Origin: Tissierella sp. Yu-01
GTDB lineage: Bacteria > Bacillota > Clostridia > Tissierellales > Tissierellaceae
Length of the DNA: 64,000 nucleotides
Reading direction: 5' to 3'
Assembly: GCF_029537395.1 (NCBI RefSeq)
Contig: NZ_CP120677.1
Coordinates: forward strand, 930,001 to 994,000
Part shown: one piece after another, positions 44,030 to 52,407 of the stretch
Layout of the letters: every line of letters begins with the position of its first letter
How positions within the stretch are numbered: position 1 is the stretch's first letter
Program-made: the position numbers and the translations under genes
The notes under the pieces: generated by a model
What the model was told of the DNA's origin: nothing
Databases searched by the model: none
What the model saw: the letters and a program-made list of their open reading frames with translations, nothing else

Positions 44030-44202
44030 CACTAACCTCCTGGAATTAAAATCATAGATACAATTATATTATAGTTAATTAAGCATGTAAATATAATGAT
44101 TTAAATATTCAGAAAAATACTGCAAATAATTTATTATTCTGTTAGAATAAATCCATATGTTATATTATAATTATCTAAACAATACATAAAGGAGAAGACT
44201 AA

Positions 44203-45117
44203 ATGAAAAATATTAAAGGAGAATTGTTACTATTTTTAACAGCAATCATATGGGGGACATCTTTCGTAAGTCAGAAGCTTGGAATGAATTACGTTGAACC
44301 CTTTACATTTGGTGCAGCTAGATTTTTACTAGGTGCCCTAATATTAATTCCAGTTATATTATATTTCGATAATAAGAATAATGAATATAATAATGATTCA
44401 AATGATAAAAATAATAAATTCCTCAAAAAGGATCTTTTTGTTGGAGGTACAATATGTGGAGTATCATTATTTTTTGGAGCCTCTCTCCAACAAATAGGAA
44501 TGATTTACACTACTGCAGGTAAAGCTGGATTTATAACTGCATTATACATTGTACTGGTGCCACTCTTTGGACTGCTTACAAATAAAAAAATCAATAAGTT
44601 AACATGGATAGGTGTTGCATTAGCAACCATTGGTTTATACTTCTTATGTGTTAATGAAAACTTCACAATCCAAAAGGGTGATGTAATTGTTTTAGCAGGT
44701 ACCTTATTCTGGGCAATACAAATTATTGCAGTAGATTCCTATGCTTCAAAGGTTAGTAGTTTAAAATTATCCTTCCTTCAATTTATGGTTGCTGGATTCC
44801 TATCATTAATTTGTGCTTTCCTATTTGAAACACCTAACTTAAAAACTTTAGTAGATTGTGCTGGCCCTATATTATATACTGCTATAATGGTTGTTGGAGT
44901 AGCATATACTCTTCAGATTCTTGGACAAAAAACAACACCACCTGCAATTGCTTCAATTATTATGAGTATGGAATCATTATTCGCAGCTATAAGTGGTGCC
45001 ATTTTTTTAAATGAAGTTATGAACTTAAGAGAATACTTTGGATGTATATTAATGTTTGCCGCTGTTATAATTACACAATTAAAGACTGAAGAAAATCATA
45101 GTTTAAAAGAAAGCTAA
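44203..45117 (+). CDS. DMT-superfamily EamA transporter
   Basis: A 304-residue membrane protein with ten helices in two EamA repeats. The first repeat starts ELLLFLTAIIWGTSFVSQK, the second GDVIVLAGTLFWAIQIIAVD. The closing APPAIASIIMSMESLFAAI-like segment (PPAIASIIMSMESLFAAISG) is the family's C-terminal signature. Members export or import amino acids and other metabolites; the substrate is not predictable. A charged asparagine-rich loop (about 60-85) follows helix 2. ATG at 44203 follows AAAGGAGAAG. It is monocistronic and converges on ogt. Confidence 0.88.
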   Translation: MKNIKGELLLFLTAIIWGTSFVSQKLGMNYVEPFTFGAARFLLGALILIPVILYFDNKNNEYNNDSNDKNNKFLKKDLFVGGTICGVSLFFGASLQQIGMIYTTAGKAGFITALYIVLVPLFGLLTNKKINKLTWIGVALATIGLYFLCVNENFTIQKGDVIVLAGTLFWAIQIIAVDSYASKVSSLKLSFLQFMVAGFLSLICAFLFETPNLKTLVDCAGPILYTAIMVVGVAYTLQILGQKTTPPAIASIIMSMESLFAAISGAIFLNEVMNLREYFGCILMFAAVIITQLKTEENHSLKES

Positions 45118-45164
45118 ACAGAAGTCAACTATTTTGGTTATAAATGGTTGACTTCTGTTTCCAA
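45115..45164. terminator. bidirectional terminator between EamA gene and ogt
   Basis: AAACAGAAGTCAAC/GTTGACTTCTGTTT, a 14-base perfect stem with a 16-base loop, overlapping the 3' end of ogt. Confidence 0.8.
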
Positions 45165-45608
45165 ATTTAACAGTTTTTCTTTAATATCCAAGCCTCCGCC
45201 ATATCCAACAAGCTTGCCGTTAGAACCTATTACACGATGACAAGGAATAAAAACAGATATTGGATTTCTATTATTAGCTAGTCCAACAGCACGACATGCT
45301 TTTTCATTATCAATTTTTATTGCAATATCCTTATAACTACATGTAACACCATATGGTATTTCCCTTAAAGCATTCCATACTTTCAATTGAAATTCCGTAC
45401 CATGAGGCTTTAAGGGTATATCAAACTCTTTTCTTGTACCATCTAAGTACTCTGAAAGTTGTTTATATGCTTCTTTTAATAAAGGAGTTTCTTCAATCAT
45501 AACATCTTTCTCTTCTATTTCGTTAAAATACAAATGAGTTATAGCATCTCCATTCTCTACAATACTAATACGCCCAATTTTTGTATCATAATAATAAGCT
45601 CTATTCAT
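45138..45608 (-). CDS. ogt: methylated-DNA--protein-cysteine methyltransferase
   Basis: A 156-residue suicide DNA-repair enzyme that takes the methyl group from O6-methylguanine onto its own cysteine. The active-site motif is FIPCHRVIGSNGKLVGYGGG, with the DNA-binding helix RAVGLANNRNPISV just before it. A short N-terminal domain (about 1-70) is typical of Ogt. ATG at 45608 follows AGGAGGAGG. The repair gene stands alone. Confidence 0.95.
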   Translation of the reverse strand: MNRAYYYDTKIGRISIVENGDAITHLYFNEIEEKDVMIEETPLLKEAYKQLSEYLDGTRKEFDIPLKPHGTEFQLKVWNALREIPYGVTCSYKDIAIKIDNEKACRAVGLANNRNPISVFIPCHRVIGSNGKLVGYGGGLDIKEKLLNLETEVNHL

Positions 45609-45664
45609 AATAAACCTCCTCCTATATAAAAATTATATCTTTAATCTAATATATCATACTTTAT

Positions 45665-45700
45665 AAAGCCTAGCTACTTCACAGTAGCTAGGCTTTTAAA
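45665..45700. terminator. terminator between ogt and the unknown gene
   Basis: AAGCCTAGCTAC/GTAGCTAGGCTT hairpin with a 6-base loop. It lies 20 bases after the minus-strand gene that ends at 45721, so it most likely terminates that gene. Confidence 0.75.
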
Positions 45701-45720
45701 GGAATGAATCTTTTTTAAAA

Positions 45721-46233
45721 CTAATTATTTTGGTTAGTTCCAACAGTATCATTTCTATAGATATACACTCTAGTGCCATCTTCTAATTGAGACTCGTTTA
45801 ACATTTCGCCGTTAACGTAGGTTCCATCACCATTAACTTGAATATCTAAATTTCGTCCGCCAGCTGCAACTCTATATTGTCCCAACGGACCGTTTAAGGG
45901 AATTATATCTTGGTCAAAGGAATCTATAATAGGAACTACAACAAGTACACTTACCTGAGTTGCATCTATAGTAGCTGAATTTGAAGCTGCACCACCAGTT
46001 ATATCACCAACATTACTATTTTCTACCCTGTTATCTCTAATACCTGTATCGTTATTTTGGTCAACTACAATAGAGTTACTATTATCTATTATAAAGCTTC
46101 TTCCAACACCTGGATTAGGGAAGCAACATTTTCTCCTAGTTGGTAAAAAACATCTTCCTGGTGCTTGCATACTAATATAATTTCTATAATCCTCAGTTTC
46201 TGTCACCCAATAAATATTCTGTGGTTTGCCCAT
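45721..46233 (-). CDS. unknown protein with cysteine-rich N-terminus
   Basis: A 170-residue protein I do not recognise. The N-terminal third has clustered cysteines (APGRCFLPTRRKCCFPNPG), the middle is rich in Asn, Asp, Ser and Val (SIVVDQNNDTGIRDNRVENS) and resembles low-complexity surface or coat proteins, and the C-terminal part looks like short beta strands (GNLDIQVNGDGTYVNGEML-like: LDIQVNGDGTYVNGEML). No signal peptide or membrane helix. ATG at 46233 follows AAAGGAG, and a terminator follows the gene, so expression seems real. A spore-coat role is only a guess. Confidence 0.6.
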   Translation of the reverse strand: MGKPQNIYWVTETEDYRNYISMQAPGRCFLPTRRKCCFPNPGVGRSFIIDNSNSIVVDQNNDTGIRDNRVENSNVGDITGGAASNSATIDATQVSVLVVVPIIDSFDQDIIPLNGPLGQYRVAAGGRNLDIQVNGDGTYVNGEMLNESQLEDGTRVYIYRNDTVGTNQNN

Positions 46234-46302
46234 AAAATTACTCCTTTCAACTTGTTTATTAAATTATTTTGATTGTATATTTAAAGTTTTTACCATGGCT
46301 GA

Positions 46303-46336
46303 AACGAGGTGGAAAAGAGTGTATCTTAACCTCGTT
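46303..46336. repeat. inverted repeat upstream of the unknown gene
   Basis: AACGAGGT (46303-46310) and ACCTCGTT (46329-46336) are perfect 8-base arms around an 18-base spacer, about 70 bases before the start at 46233 and next to an AT-rich candidate -10. Suitable as an operator; no T-tract follows. Confidence 0.45.
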
Positions 46337-46394
46337 ATATTATATAATATGAAATGTAGAAATATAGGTGAATATAATTTATTTTGATAGACAT

Positions 46395-46430
46395 AAAAAG
46401 ATGGTTACTTATTTGTAATAAGTAACCATC
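46395..46430 (-). terminator. terminator of prsA
   Basis: GATGGTTACTTATT/AATAAGTAACCATC hairpin followed by TTTTT on the minus strand, 15 bases after the prsA stop. Confidence 0.9.
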
Positions 46431-46444
46431 CATTTCATTACAGA

Positions 46445-47383
46445 CTATTTACCTTCTGATTCAGCATCAGTTTTTTCTTCAGTACTAGATTCTACTTCAG
46501 GATCAGTCTCAGTTCCATCTATATAATTTATAATCTTATATTCTACGACTTTTTCTTGATACCATTCGTTGTAAGCATCACCCATTTTTTGTTGGAAAAT
46601 AGAATCTTTTATATTGTCCTTATGCTCTTCATATACAGCTTCTTTTGCTTCTTTATGATCTTCAACCTTAATTATATGATAACCAAAGTCAGTCTTTACA
46701 GGGTCACTGATTTCATTGATACCTAAAGCGAAAGCAACTTCTTCAAAAGGTGCTACCATTTTACCCTTACCAAAGTATCCCAGGTCTCCACCCATACTAC
46801 TGTTTGCTGTATCTTTGGAATATTCTTTAGCCAAATCAGCAAAATCTGCACCACCATCTAATTTAGTCTTAACTTCATCTGCTTCTTCCTTAGTTTCAAC
46901 AAGAATATGACTAGCTTTTACTTGCTCTTCTTCATTTAAGTAAGACTTATTTGTATCAAAGTAGTTTTTCATCTCATCTTCGGTAATTTCAATATAAGGC
47001 TCTAATAGTTTTTCTAATTGAAGATTAATCACTATATTTTGTTTAATATCCTCAAGGTTATATCCAAAATACGTAAGTGCATCATTGAACTCCTCTTCTC
47101 CACCGTAATATTCCTTCATCTCGGCAAATTCTGCTTCTATTTCCTCATCAGTTAATTCAATGTTCTGTTTCTCAATTTCTAACTCTATAATCTTTTCTGA
47201 AATTAGTGCATTTAAAACCTGATCGCCACTTTGAGTAACTAATTGGTCATAAAATTCCGTTTTTGTAATTTCCTTATCATTTACTTTAGCAACTATCTCT
47301 TCTTGTGTACAAGCAGTTATACTTAGTGTAAATATCATGATAATTGCGACCACTAATGTTTTCTTCATTTTTCTTGATTTCAT
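46445..47383 (-). CDS. prsA: foldase lipoprotein PrsA, parvulin-type peptidyl-prolyl isomerase
   Basis: A 312-residue lipoprotein that assists folding of exported proteins outside the membrane. The signal sequence ends in ITAC (lipid-modified Cys near residue 25). A SurA_N-like chaperone domain (about 28-150) precedes a parvulin domain (about 160-255) with [31 protein letters not shown] and [13 protein letters not shown]. The C-terminus is acidic ([15 protein letters not shown]). ATG at 47383 follows GAGAGGAG; thirteen extra in-frame codons upstream are not credible. It has its own terminator. Confidence 0.93.
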   Translation of the reverse strand: MKSRKMKKTLVVAIIMIFTLSITACTQEEIVAKVNDKEITKTEFYDQLVTQSGDQVLNALISEKIIELEIEKQNIELTDEEIEAEFAEMKEYYGGEEEFNDALTYFGYNLEDIKQNIVINLQLEKLLEPYIEITEDEMKNYFDTNKSYLNEEEQVKASHILVETKEEADEVKTKLDGGADFADLAKEYSKDTANSSMGGDLGYFGKGKMVAPFEEVAFALGINEISDPVKTDFGYHIIKVEDHKEAKEAVYEEHKDNIKDSIFQQKMGDAYNEWYQEKVVEYKIINYIDGTETDPEVESSTEEKTDAESEGK

Positions 47384-47483
47384 CTTTGACTCCTCTCTTT
47401 GTTTAACAAATACTAAAGCCATTATTACATTAATATTTGAACTAATAATGACAATAATATGATAATTAGGTGAAACTTAAATT

Positions 47484-47520
47484 AAAAAAGGCTATCGATT
47501 CTAATTATCTGATAGCCATT
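47484..47520 (-). terminator. terminator after the Usp gene
   Basis: GGCTATC/GATAGCC with a longer loop, followed on the minus strand by TTTTTTAATTT, 15 bases after the stop. Confidence 0.8.
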
Positions 47521-47535
47521 TTACCATAGTTTTGA

Positions 47536-47961
47536 TTATTTTACAATCAATACCGAGGTTCTAACATTATTTAAAACTCTATTTGATATACTTCCAAGGA
47601 AAGTCCTAGAAAATGTACCTAGCCCACGCCTTCCCATAACAATTAAGTCTATATTTCTTTCTTCCACTACCTCAATAATCTTCTCTGCTGTATCACCCAC
47701 TCTATAATCTGCTTTTACATTTCCATCATAATCATTAAATATTTCTAAAGCTTCCTTTAGTATTTCCTCTCCACGCAAAATATTTGATTTAGTAGTTTCA
47801 TTATAATTTTCTTCACTAGCAGATAATGGATTGCCTTTGTGATTTTCTATTACAGTTAAAATGAAAACATCACTCATATTAAATGAAGCTACTTCTCTTG
47901 CCTTAATCAAGGCCTTCTTAGAGTTTTCTGATCCATCAATTGCAATTAATATTCGCTTCAT
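47536..47961 (-). CDS. universal stress protein, UspA family
   Basis: A 141-residue cytoplasmic protein. It begins KRILIAIDGSENSKKALIKA and ends with the ATP-binding loop VMGRRGLGTFSRTFLGSIS plus SVLIVK, matching G-2x-G-9x-G(S/T) of the ATP-binding UspA type. ATG at 47961 follows GGGGGAAG. It lies 21 bases after the GntR/RCK_C regulator gene in the same direction, so they are probably co-transcribed. In potassium-related loci, Usp proteins sometimes act as regulators. Confidence 0.93.
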   Translation of the reverse strand: MKRILIAIDGSENSKKALIKAREVASFNMSDVFILTVIENHKGNPLSASEENYNETTKSNILRGEEILKEALEIFNDYDGNVKADYRVGDTAEKIIEVVEERNIDLIVMGRRGLGTFSRTFLGSISNRVLNNVRTSVLIVK

Positions 47962-47982
47962 AAGTCTTCCCCCTAATATAGA

Positions 47983-48606
47983 TTATTTCTCTTCTAAAAA
48001 TATTTTAACTGCATTATAAACCTTTTCTTCACCAATTACTAGTAATATATCACCTAATTCAAAAGTTGCATAAGGACCTGGTGATAAAATTGTCTCATTA
48101 CCTCTTCTCATTCCGACAATAGTTGCGCCAGTATGTTGCCAAAAGCTAACACTACCGATGGATTTACCAATAAATGTACATTTATCAGTTACCTTAATCT
48201 CATAAGGTGTAATAGCAGTGGTATTGCTAAATCTACTTGTATAGTCTACAATTTTATCAATTGTATTTTCAATATCATTATTTAATTCCCTCTGTTTTTG
48301 AATCAAAGATGCCAATGATGCCTTATATGATGCAACACTTTCAATATTTTTAAATTTGTTTATATATTTAAATGCCTTATCCTTAGAAAGTACTGTTATT
48401 CCACTACCTCTGTGTGATATTACGACATCAACATCTTCTAATAGCTTAATTGCACGCCTAATAGTTTCAGGAGATACATTATAAATTCCTGCAAGGGTGG
48501 ATCTTCCATGAAGCTTATCTCCCTCTTTAAAATTTTCTTTATAAATCAAATTAGCAATATCCAATGCTATTTCCTGATACCTGGACGTCACACTATTTTC
48601 GTACAT
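47983..48606 (-). CDS. GntR-type regulator with C-terminal RCK_C domain (BusR-like)
   Basis: A 207-residue transcription factor. A winged helix of the GntR type fills residues about 8-75 (YQEIALDIANLIYKENFKEG, LAGIYNVSPETIRRAIKLLE). A helical linker (about 85-125) probably forms a coiled coil, followed by an RCK_C (TrkA-C) domain (about 130-205) with SFWQHTGATIVGMRR and FELGDILLVIGEE. This architecture is that of BusR, which binds cyclic di-AMP through RCK_C and represses osmolyte uptake genes in streptococci and lactococci. That role here is inference. It sits between the oxidoreductase genes and usp. Confidence 0.82.
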   Translation of the reverse strand: MYENSVTSRYQEIALDIANLIYKENFKEGDKLHGRSTLAGIYNVSPETIRRAIKLLEDVDVVISHRGSGITVLSKDKAFKYINKFKNIESVASYKASLASLIQKQRELNNDIENTIDKIVDYTSRFSNTTAITPYEIKVTDKCTFIGKSIGSVSFWQHTGATIVGMRRGNETILSPGPYATFELGDILLVIGEEKVYNAVKIFLEEK

Positions 48607-48656
48607 CTACTACACTCCCTACACTATTATGTTAATTATATATTACCATTATTTTA

Positions 48657-50324
48657 TTAAATTGACAAATTTAGCTTTTGTATTATCTCATCACCATTTA
48701 TTGGACGACCATCATATTTAAGAATTCTATCTGTACACTTAATATCAGTAAATTCATTAATCAGGCTTTCAAGCTGTCCAGTAGCATTCTGTTCTATATC
48801 AATTATCCTTTTAGCTTTCTTTCCCATTTCATTGATTCTTTTGGTAGGGAATGGCCAAATATCACCATATATCAATGCTCCTATTGAACCACCTTCTGTA
48901 TTTAATATATCAACAGCTTCTTTAACTGCTCCATAAGTGGCTCCCCAACAAACTATAAGGTTTTCAGGGTTTTCTTTGCCAATAAACCATGGTTCTTGAA
49001 TTTCATCCTTCAATCCCTCTAGCTTTTTCATACGCTTATCCATCATTTTTATTCTATTATCAGTACTTTCCTCGATATTACCATATTCATTATGTTCATG
49101 ACTATCAACTAAGACTACTTTTCCTTTAACTTTTCCAGGTATTAATCTAGGTGATATACCACTTTCGGTAAATTTATATCTCTTATATCTTTCATCAATT
49201 ATATCAGATTCCTTAGCCAGATACCTTTCAATCTTTATCTTGCTAAAGTCAAAAGGGTCTATAGTCATATTATAATCAGTTAAATATTCTTCTGTCATTA
49301 ATAACACCGGAATTTGATATTTTTCAGCAATATTAAAAGCCCTTGCTGTTTGATAGAATGCATCATAAGGAGTTCTAAGGGCAATCACCATCTTAGGGAA
49401 CTCCCCATGCCCTGCATGAATTACAAATCTTAGATCACTTTGCTCAGTTCTTGTAGCCATGCCAGTTGCTGGTCCAGGTCTTTGTGCGTTAAAGACCACT
49501 ATTGGAATCTCGGTGATACCAGCTAAACTCAATGCTTCTGTCATTAGTGCGAATCCTCCACCTGATGAACCTGTCAAAGCTCTAACTCCAGCATAGGATG
49601 CACCTAGTGCCATATTCAACGCGCCAACTTCATCTTCAATCTGATCCACCACTATTCCCATCTCATTAGCTTTTGCAGACATATATGTCATAACACTTGA
49701 AGATGGAGTCATTGGATAACCACAATAATACCTACAACCTGCTGCAATTGCTCCTAAAGCTAATGCTTGGTTTCCATTTATTAAAATATGATTATCATCT
49801 TTTTTCTCAAGGTTATATTTGCGCTCTAACATATCATAACCTTTTTCCAAAGCCTGTTTATTTACATCAGATATCTTATCTCCTAATACATCATAAATGA
49901 CTTCCTTTGCAATATCTAGTGATAAGCCAAAATAATTTACAAGAGCACCAAATCCTACAGTTGGATATACCTTCTCATTGTTAAGTTCTTTTGCAATTTG
50001 AGTTAATGGCAAATGGTTATATTCCTCTGCTTTAGCTACTTCATTATCTATAATAATAACACCATCATCTTTTAATCTTTCTCTATGAAGTGCTATGGTT
50101 TCTTCATTTAGTGCAAATATCATATCAATTTTTGACACATAACTTGTAACAGGTTTATCTGAAAACCTAACTTGCATAAAATTATGTCCGCCTCTTACCA
50201 TTGACATAAAGTTTTTATAAGTAAATACGTAATATCCGTGCCTCTTTATTGTTCTTTCCAATAGATGGATAACCGTATCTATACCCTGACCAGCAGCCCC
50301 ACCTACTAAAATAGTATAATCCAT
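48657..50324 (-). CDS. 2-oxoacid:acceptor oxidoreductase, fused gamma-alpha subunit
   Basis: A 555-residue subunit of a KOR-type enzyme that oxidatively decarboxylates 2-oxoacids to acyl-CoA, passing electrons to ferredoxin. Residues about 1-175 are the gamma domain (TILVGGAAGQGIDTVIHLLE, SMVRGGHNFMQVRFSD). Residues about 185-555 are the alpha domain, with GCRYYCGYPMTPSSSVMTYM, MALGASYAGVRALTGSSGGG and TEALSLAGITEIPIV. ATG at 50324 follows GGGGAGGTGAT. The TPP-binding beta subunit precedes it by 20 bases. No delta/ferredoxin subunit is adjacent, so external ferredoxin is expected. The preferred substrate (2-oxoglutarate, pyruvate or branched-chain) is not decidable. Confidence 0.93.
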   Translation of the reverse strand: MDYTILVGGAAGQGIDTVIHLLERTIKRHGYYVFTYKNFMSMVRGGHNFMQVRFSDKPVTSYVSKIDMIFALNEETIALHRERLKDDGVIIIDNEVAKAEEYNHLPLTQIAKELNNEKVYPTVGFGALVNYFGLSLDIAKEVIYDVLGDKISDVNKQALEKGYDMLERKYNLEKKDDNHILINGNQALALGAIAAGCRYYCGYPMTPSSSVMTYMSAKANEMGIVVDQIEDEVGALNMALGASYAGVRALTGSSGGGFALMTEALSLAGITEIPIVVFNAQRPGPATGMATRTEQSDLRFVIHAGHGEFPKMVIALRTPYDAFYQTARAFNIAEKYQIPVLLMTEEYLTDYNMTIDPFDFSKIKIERYLAKESDIIDERYKRYKFTESGISPRLIPGKVKGKVVLVDSHEHNEYGNIEESTDNRIKMMDKRMKKLEGLKDEIQEPWFIGKENPENLIVCWGATYGAVKEAVDILNTEGGSIGALIYGDIWPFPTKRINEMGKKAKRIIDIEQNATGQLESLINEFTDIKCTDRILKYDGRPINGDEIIQKLNLSI

Positions 50325-50344
50325 AATATCACCTCCCCTTTCAA

Positions 50345-51193
50345 CTAATAGAAGCCTTTCATTAGTTTTTCTGTATCCATTGGATCTAGCTTAACATCAA
50401 CTAATGGCAGTCCGTTCTTTATAAATTCAAATGTATCCTCATAGGTTTCTTTCTCAACCTTATATAAAATTCCTAGAGGTATACCATTTTCCCACTCTAA
50501 TGCTTTCTTATAGGCTTCTTCATAATTTGTATAGTCATAATCATCTGGTAGATAATAAGTATGTTTTTTATACCACCCAAAAGTATTCACTTTATTCCAC
50601 ACAACGCAAGGTTGAAAGATATCTAGATGTGCATAACCTTTATAAGTTATTGCTTCCTTCATCAACTTTACTAGATGTGGTATATCACCAGAAAATCCAC
50701 GAGCAACAAATCCAGCTCCCATTGTTAAGGATAATGCAACTGGTTTTACTGGTTCAAATCTTACTCCATCAAATTGAAGAGTTGTCTTTTGACCTTTAGC
50801 AGTGGTTGGAGACCCTTGACCTTTTGTTAGTCCATATATTTGGTTATCGTGTACAAAATGAGCGATATTTACATTTCTTCTAATAGTATGGATAAAGTGG
50901 TTACCACCTTCTCCATATGTATCCCCATCACCTGATTCAGCTATAACTGTAAGGTTTTTATTGGATAATTTTATACCAATAGCTGGAGGCAATGCTCTGC
51001 CATGTAGGCCATTAAAACCATTTGCACCAATATAATGAGGAATTTTCCCAGCTTGACCAATACCAGATACTATTACAGCCTTATGAGGTGGAATGTCTAA
51101 TTCCTCCAGCGCTTGCTTTAAAGTTGTCTTAATCATATAATTTCCGCATCCCGGACACCATGATGGATCATATACCTTATATTCACAAGACAT
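50345..51193 (-). CDS. 2-oxoacid:ferredoxin oxidoreductase beta subunit
   Basis: A 282-residue TPP-binding subunit that pairs with the adjacent gamma-alpha protein. The TPP site is GDGDTYGEGGNHFIHTIRRN (about 98-117). The N-terminal PSWCPGCGNYMIKTTL has the CxxC of the iron-sulfur or metal site, and a further Cys occurs in FQPCVVW near 195. The size matches KorB-type two-subunit enzymes. ATG at 51193 has GGGGAGG upstream. It is the first gene of the korBA-like transcript. Confidence 0.93.
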   Translation of the reverse strand: MSCEYKVYDPSWCPGCGNYMIKTTLKQALEELDIPPHKAVIVSGIGQAGKIPHYIGANGFNGLHGRALPPAIGIKLSNKNLTVIAESGDGDTYGEGGNHFIHTIRRNVNIAHFVHDNQIYGLTKGQGSPTTAKGQKTTLQFDGVRFEPVKPVALSLTMGAGFVARGFSGDIPHLVKLMKEAITYKGYAHLDIFQPCVVWNKVNTFGWYKKHTYYLPDDYDYTNYEEAYKKALEWENGIPLGILYKVEKETYEDTFEFIKNGLPLVDVKLDPMDTEKLMKGFY

Positions 51194-51291
51194 TGTTTAA
51201 AAAACCTCCCCTTCCGATATTTACTAATATTACTATACCCTATTCTATAATTACAAAGCAGATTACTTATTATATTGATGGAATTTATTCT

Positions 51292-52407
51292 TTACATATA
51301 CTCTTTGTCTTCTATTGTCTTTCTTCTAATTAGATAAACTACGCATGATATAATTGGAATAATCAGAACAAATATTACAAAAAGAATTCCTAAATATAGA
51401 TCAAAATCCTTCCTTATGCCAACAACCGGCCTCGAACTAATTATATTCATTGAAATTATTAACGCAAAAATACTCACAATAAATATTATAAACTTCTCAT
51501 TTTCATCTTTATTGAATACATCTCTAAAGACTCTAGTAGAAATATATAAAAATCCAGTTATTCTAGTTGTTATAACCAATATCCATGTTACAACAAATAT
51601 TAAATCAATCCTCTCAATAAATCTTAGGAAATCTATTAATCTAGTATAGATTAAAAAAGGAAAAACTGAATGCCTTGAATATTCCACTCCAAGTGTCCCC
51701 TGGGTCGCAATAATAGCTATTATCAATAAAACAACATTTATAGCAACAGATATAACAAATATTTTATTAATATCTTTTTTGTACTCAAGTTCAGATACCA
51801 CCATCAGTAAAATAAAAGCATCTGTAAATTGTAAAGTTAGAATTAAGGCTCCATGATTAATATCTAGAAATGACGAATCATTTATTATTGGCAAAAATAT
51901 TGAAAAATCAATATTGTTAAAGCCTAATAACAATAAACCCAAGAGGGTAATCATAACTGCAGGAAAAATAATATCTACTCCTCTAAAAATAGTTACAACT
52001 CCTCTTGTTGAAATATACGCACAAGTTATCAATACGACCACTGTAATTACTAGATTTGAAGAATCAGGAAGAATGGAAGAAGTCACTAATTCAGTTTGCA
52101 ATGTTAATGAGTTTACGACTCCTACGGCAAAATATAAGCCATATAAAAAACCCATAACTTTACCAATTAATTTACCATAGATTATTTTCATATATTCTAC
52201 CATTGAATAATTACAAAATTTATTAGTTAAGAACACTAAAGGTATATATACGATAAGTACATAAACAAAACTCAGTAATACCATAATCCATTGATTTTGA
52301 TTATGTGGCGGAATGTCTAATGCAGGCATCCTAGATATTGAAAATGATAGCCTAGCAACTATTAAAAATCCTATAATTTGTCTTGTAGGGATTTTATTAG
52401 TAGGCAC
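51292..52407 (-). CDS. germinant receptor membrane protein, GerAB/GerKB family
   Basis: The B subunit of a spore germinant receptor in the inner spore membrane. The 371-residue protein has about ten membrane helices and the spore-permease signature starting TRQIIGFLIVARLSFSISR, part of the amino acid permease superfamily (APC). B subunits bind the germinant, usually an amino acid or sugar. The chosen start is GTG at 52407, with AAAGGTGAT upstream; GTG at 52416 overlaps that site. It overlaps the end of the C-subunit gene by 11 bases, so the three ger genes are coupled in order A, C, B. Confidence 0.9.
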   Translation of the reverse strand: MPTNKIPTRQIIGFLIVARLSFSISRMPALDIPPHNQNQWIMVLLSFVYVLIVYIPLVFLTNKFCNYSMVEYMKIIYGKLIGKVMGFLYGLYFAVGVVNSLTLQTELVTSSILPDSSNLVITVVVLITCAYISTRGVVTIFRGVDIIFPAVMITLLGLLLLGFNNIDFSIFLPIINDSSFLDINHGALILTLQFTDAFILLMVVSELEYKKDINKIFVISVAINVVLLIIAIIATQGTLGVEYSRHSVFPFLIYTRLIDFLRFIERIDLIFVVTWILVITTRITGFLYISTRVFRDVFNKDENEKFIIFIVSIFALIISMNIISSRPVVGIRKDFDLYLGILFVIFVLIIPIISCVVYLIRRKTIEDKEYM

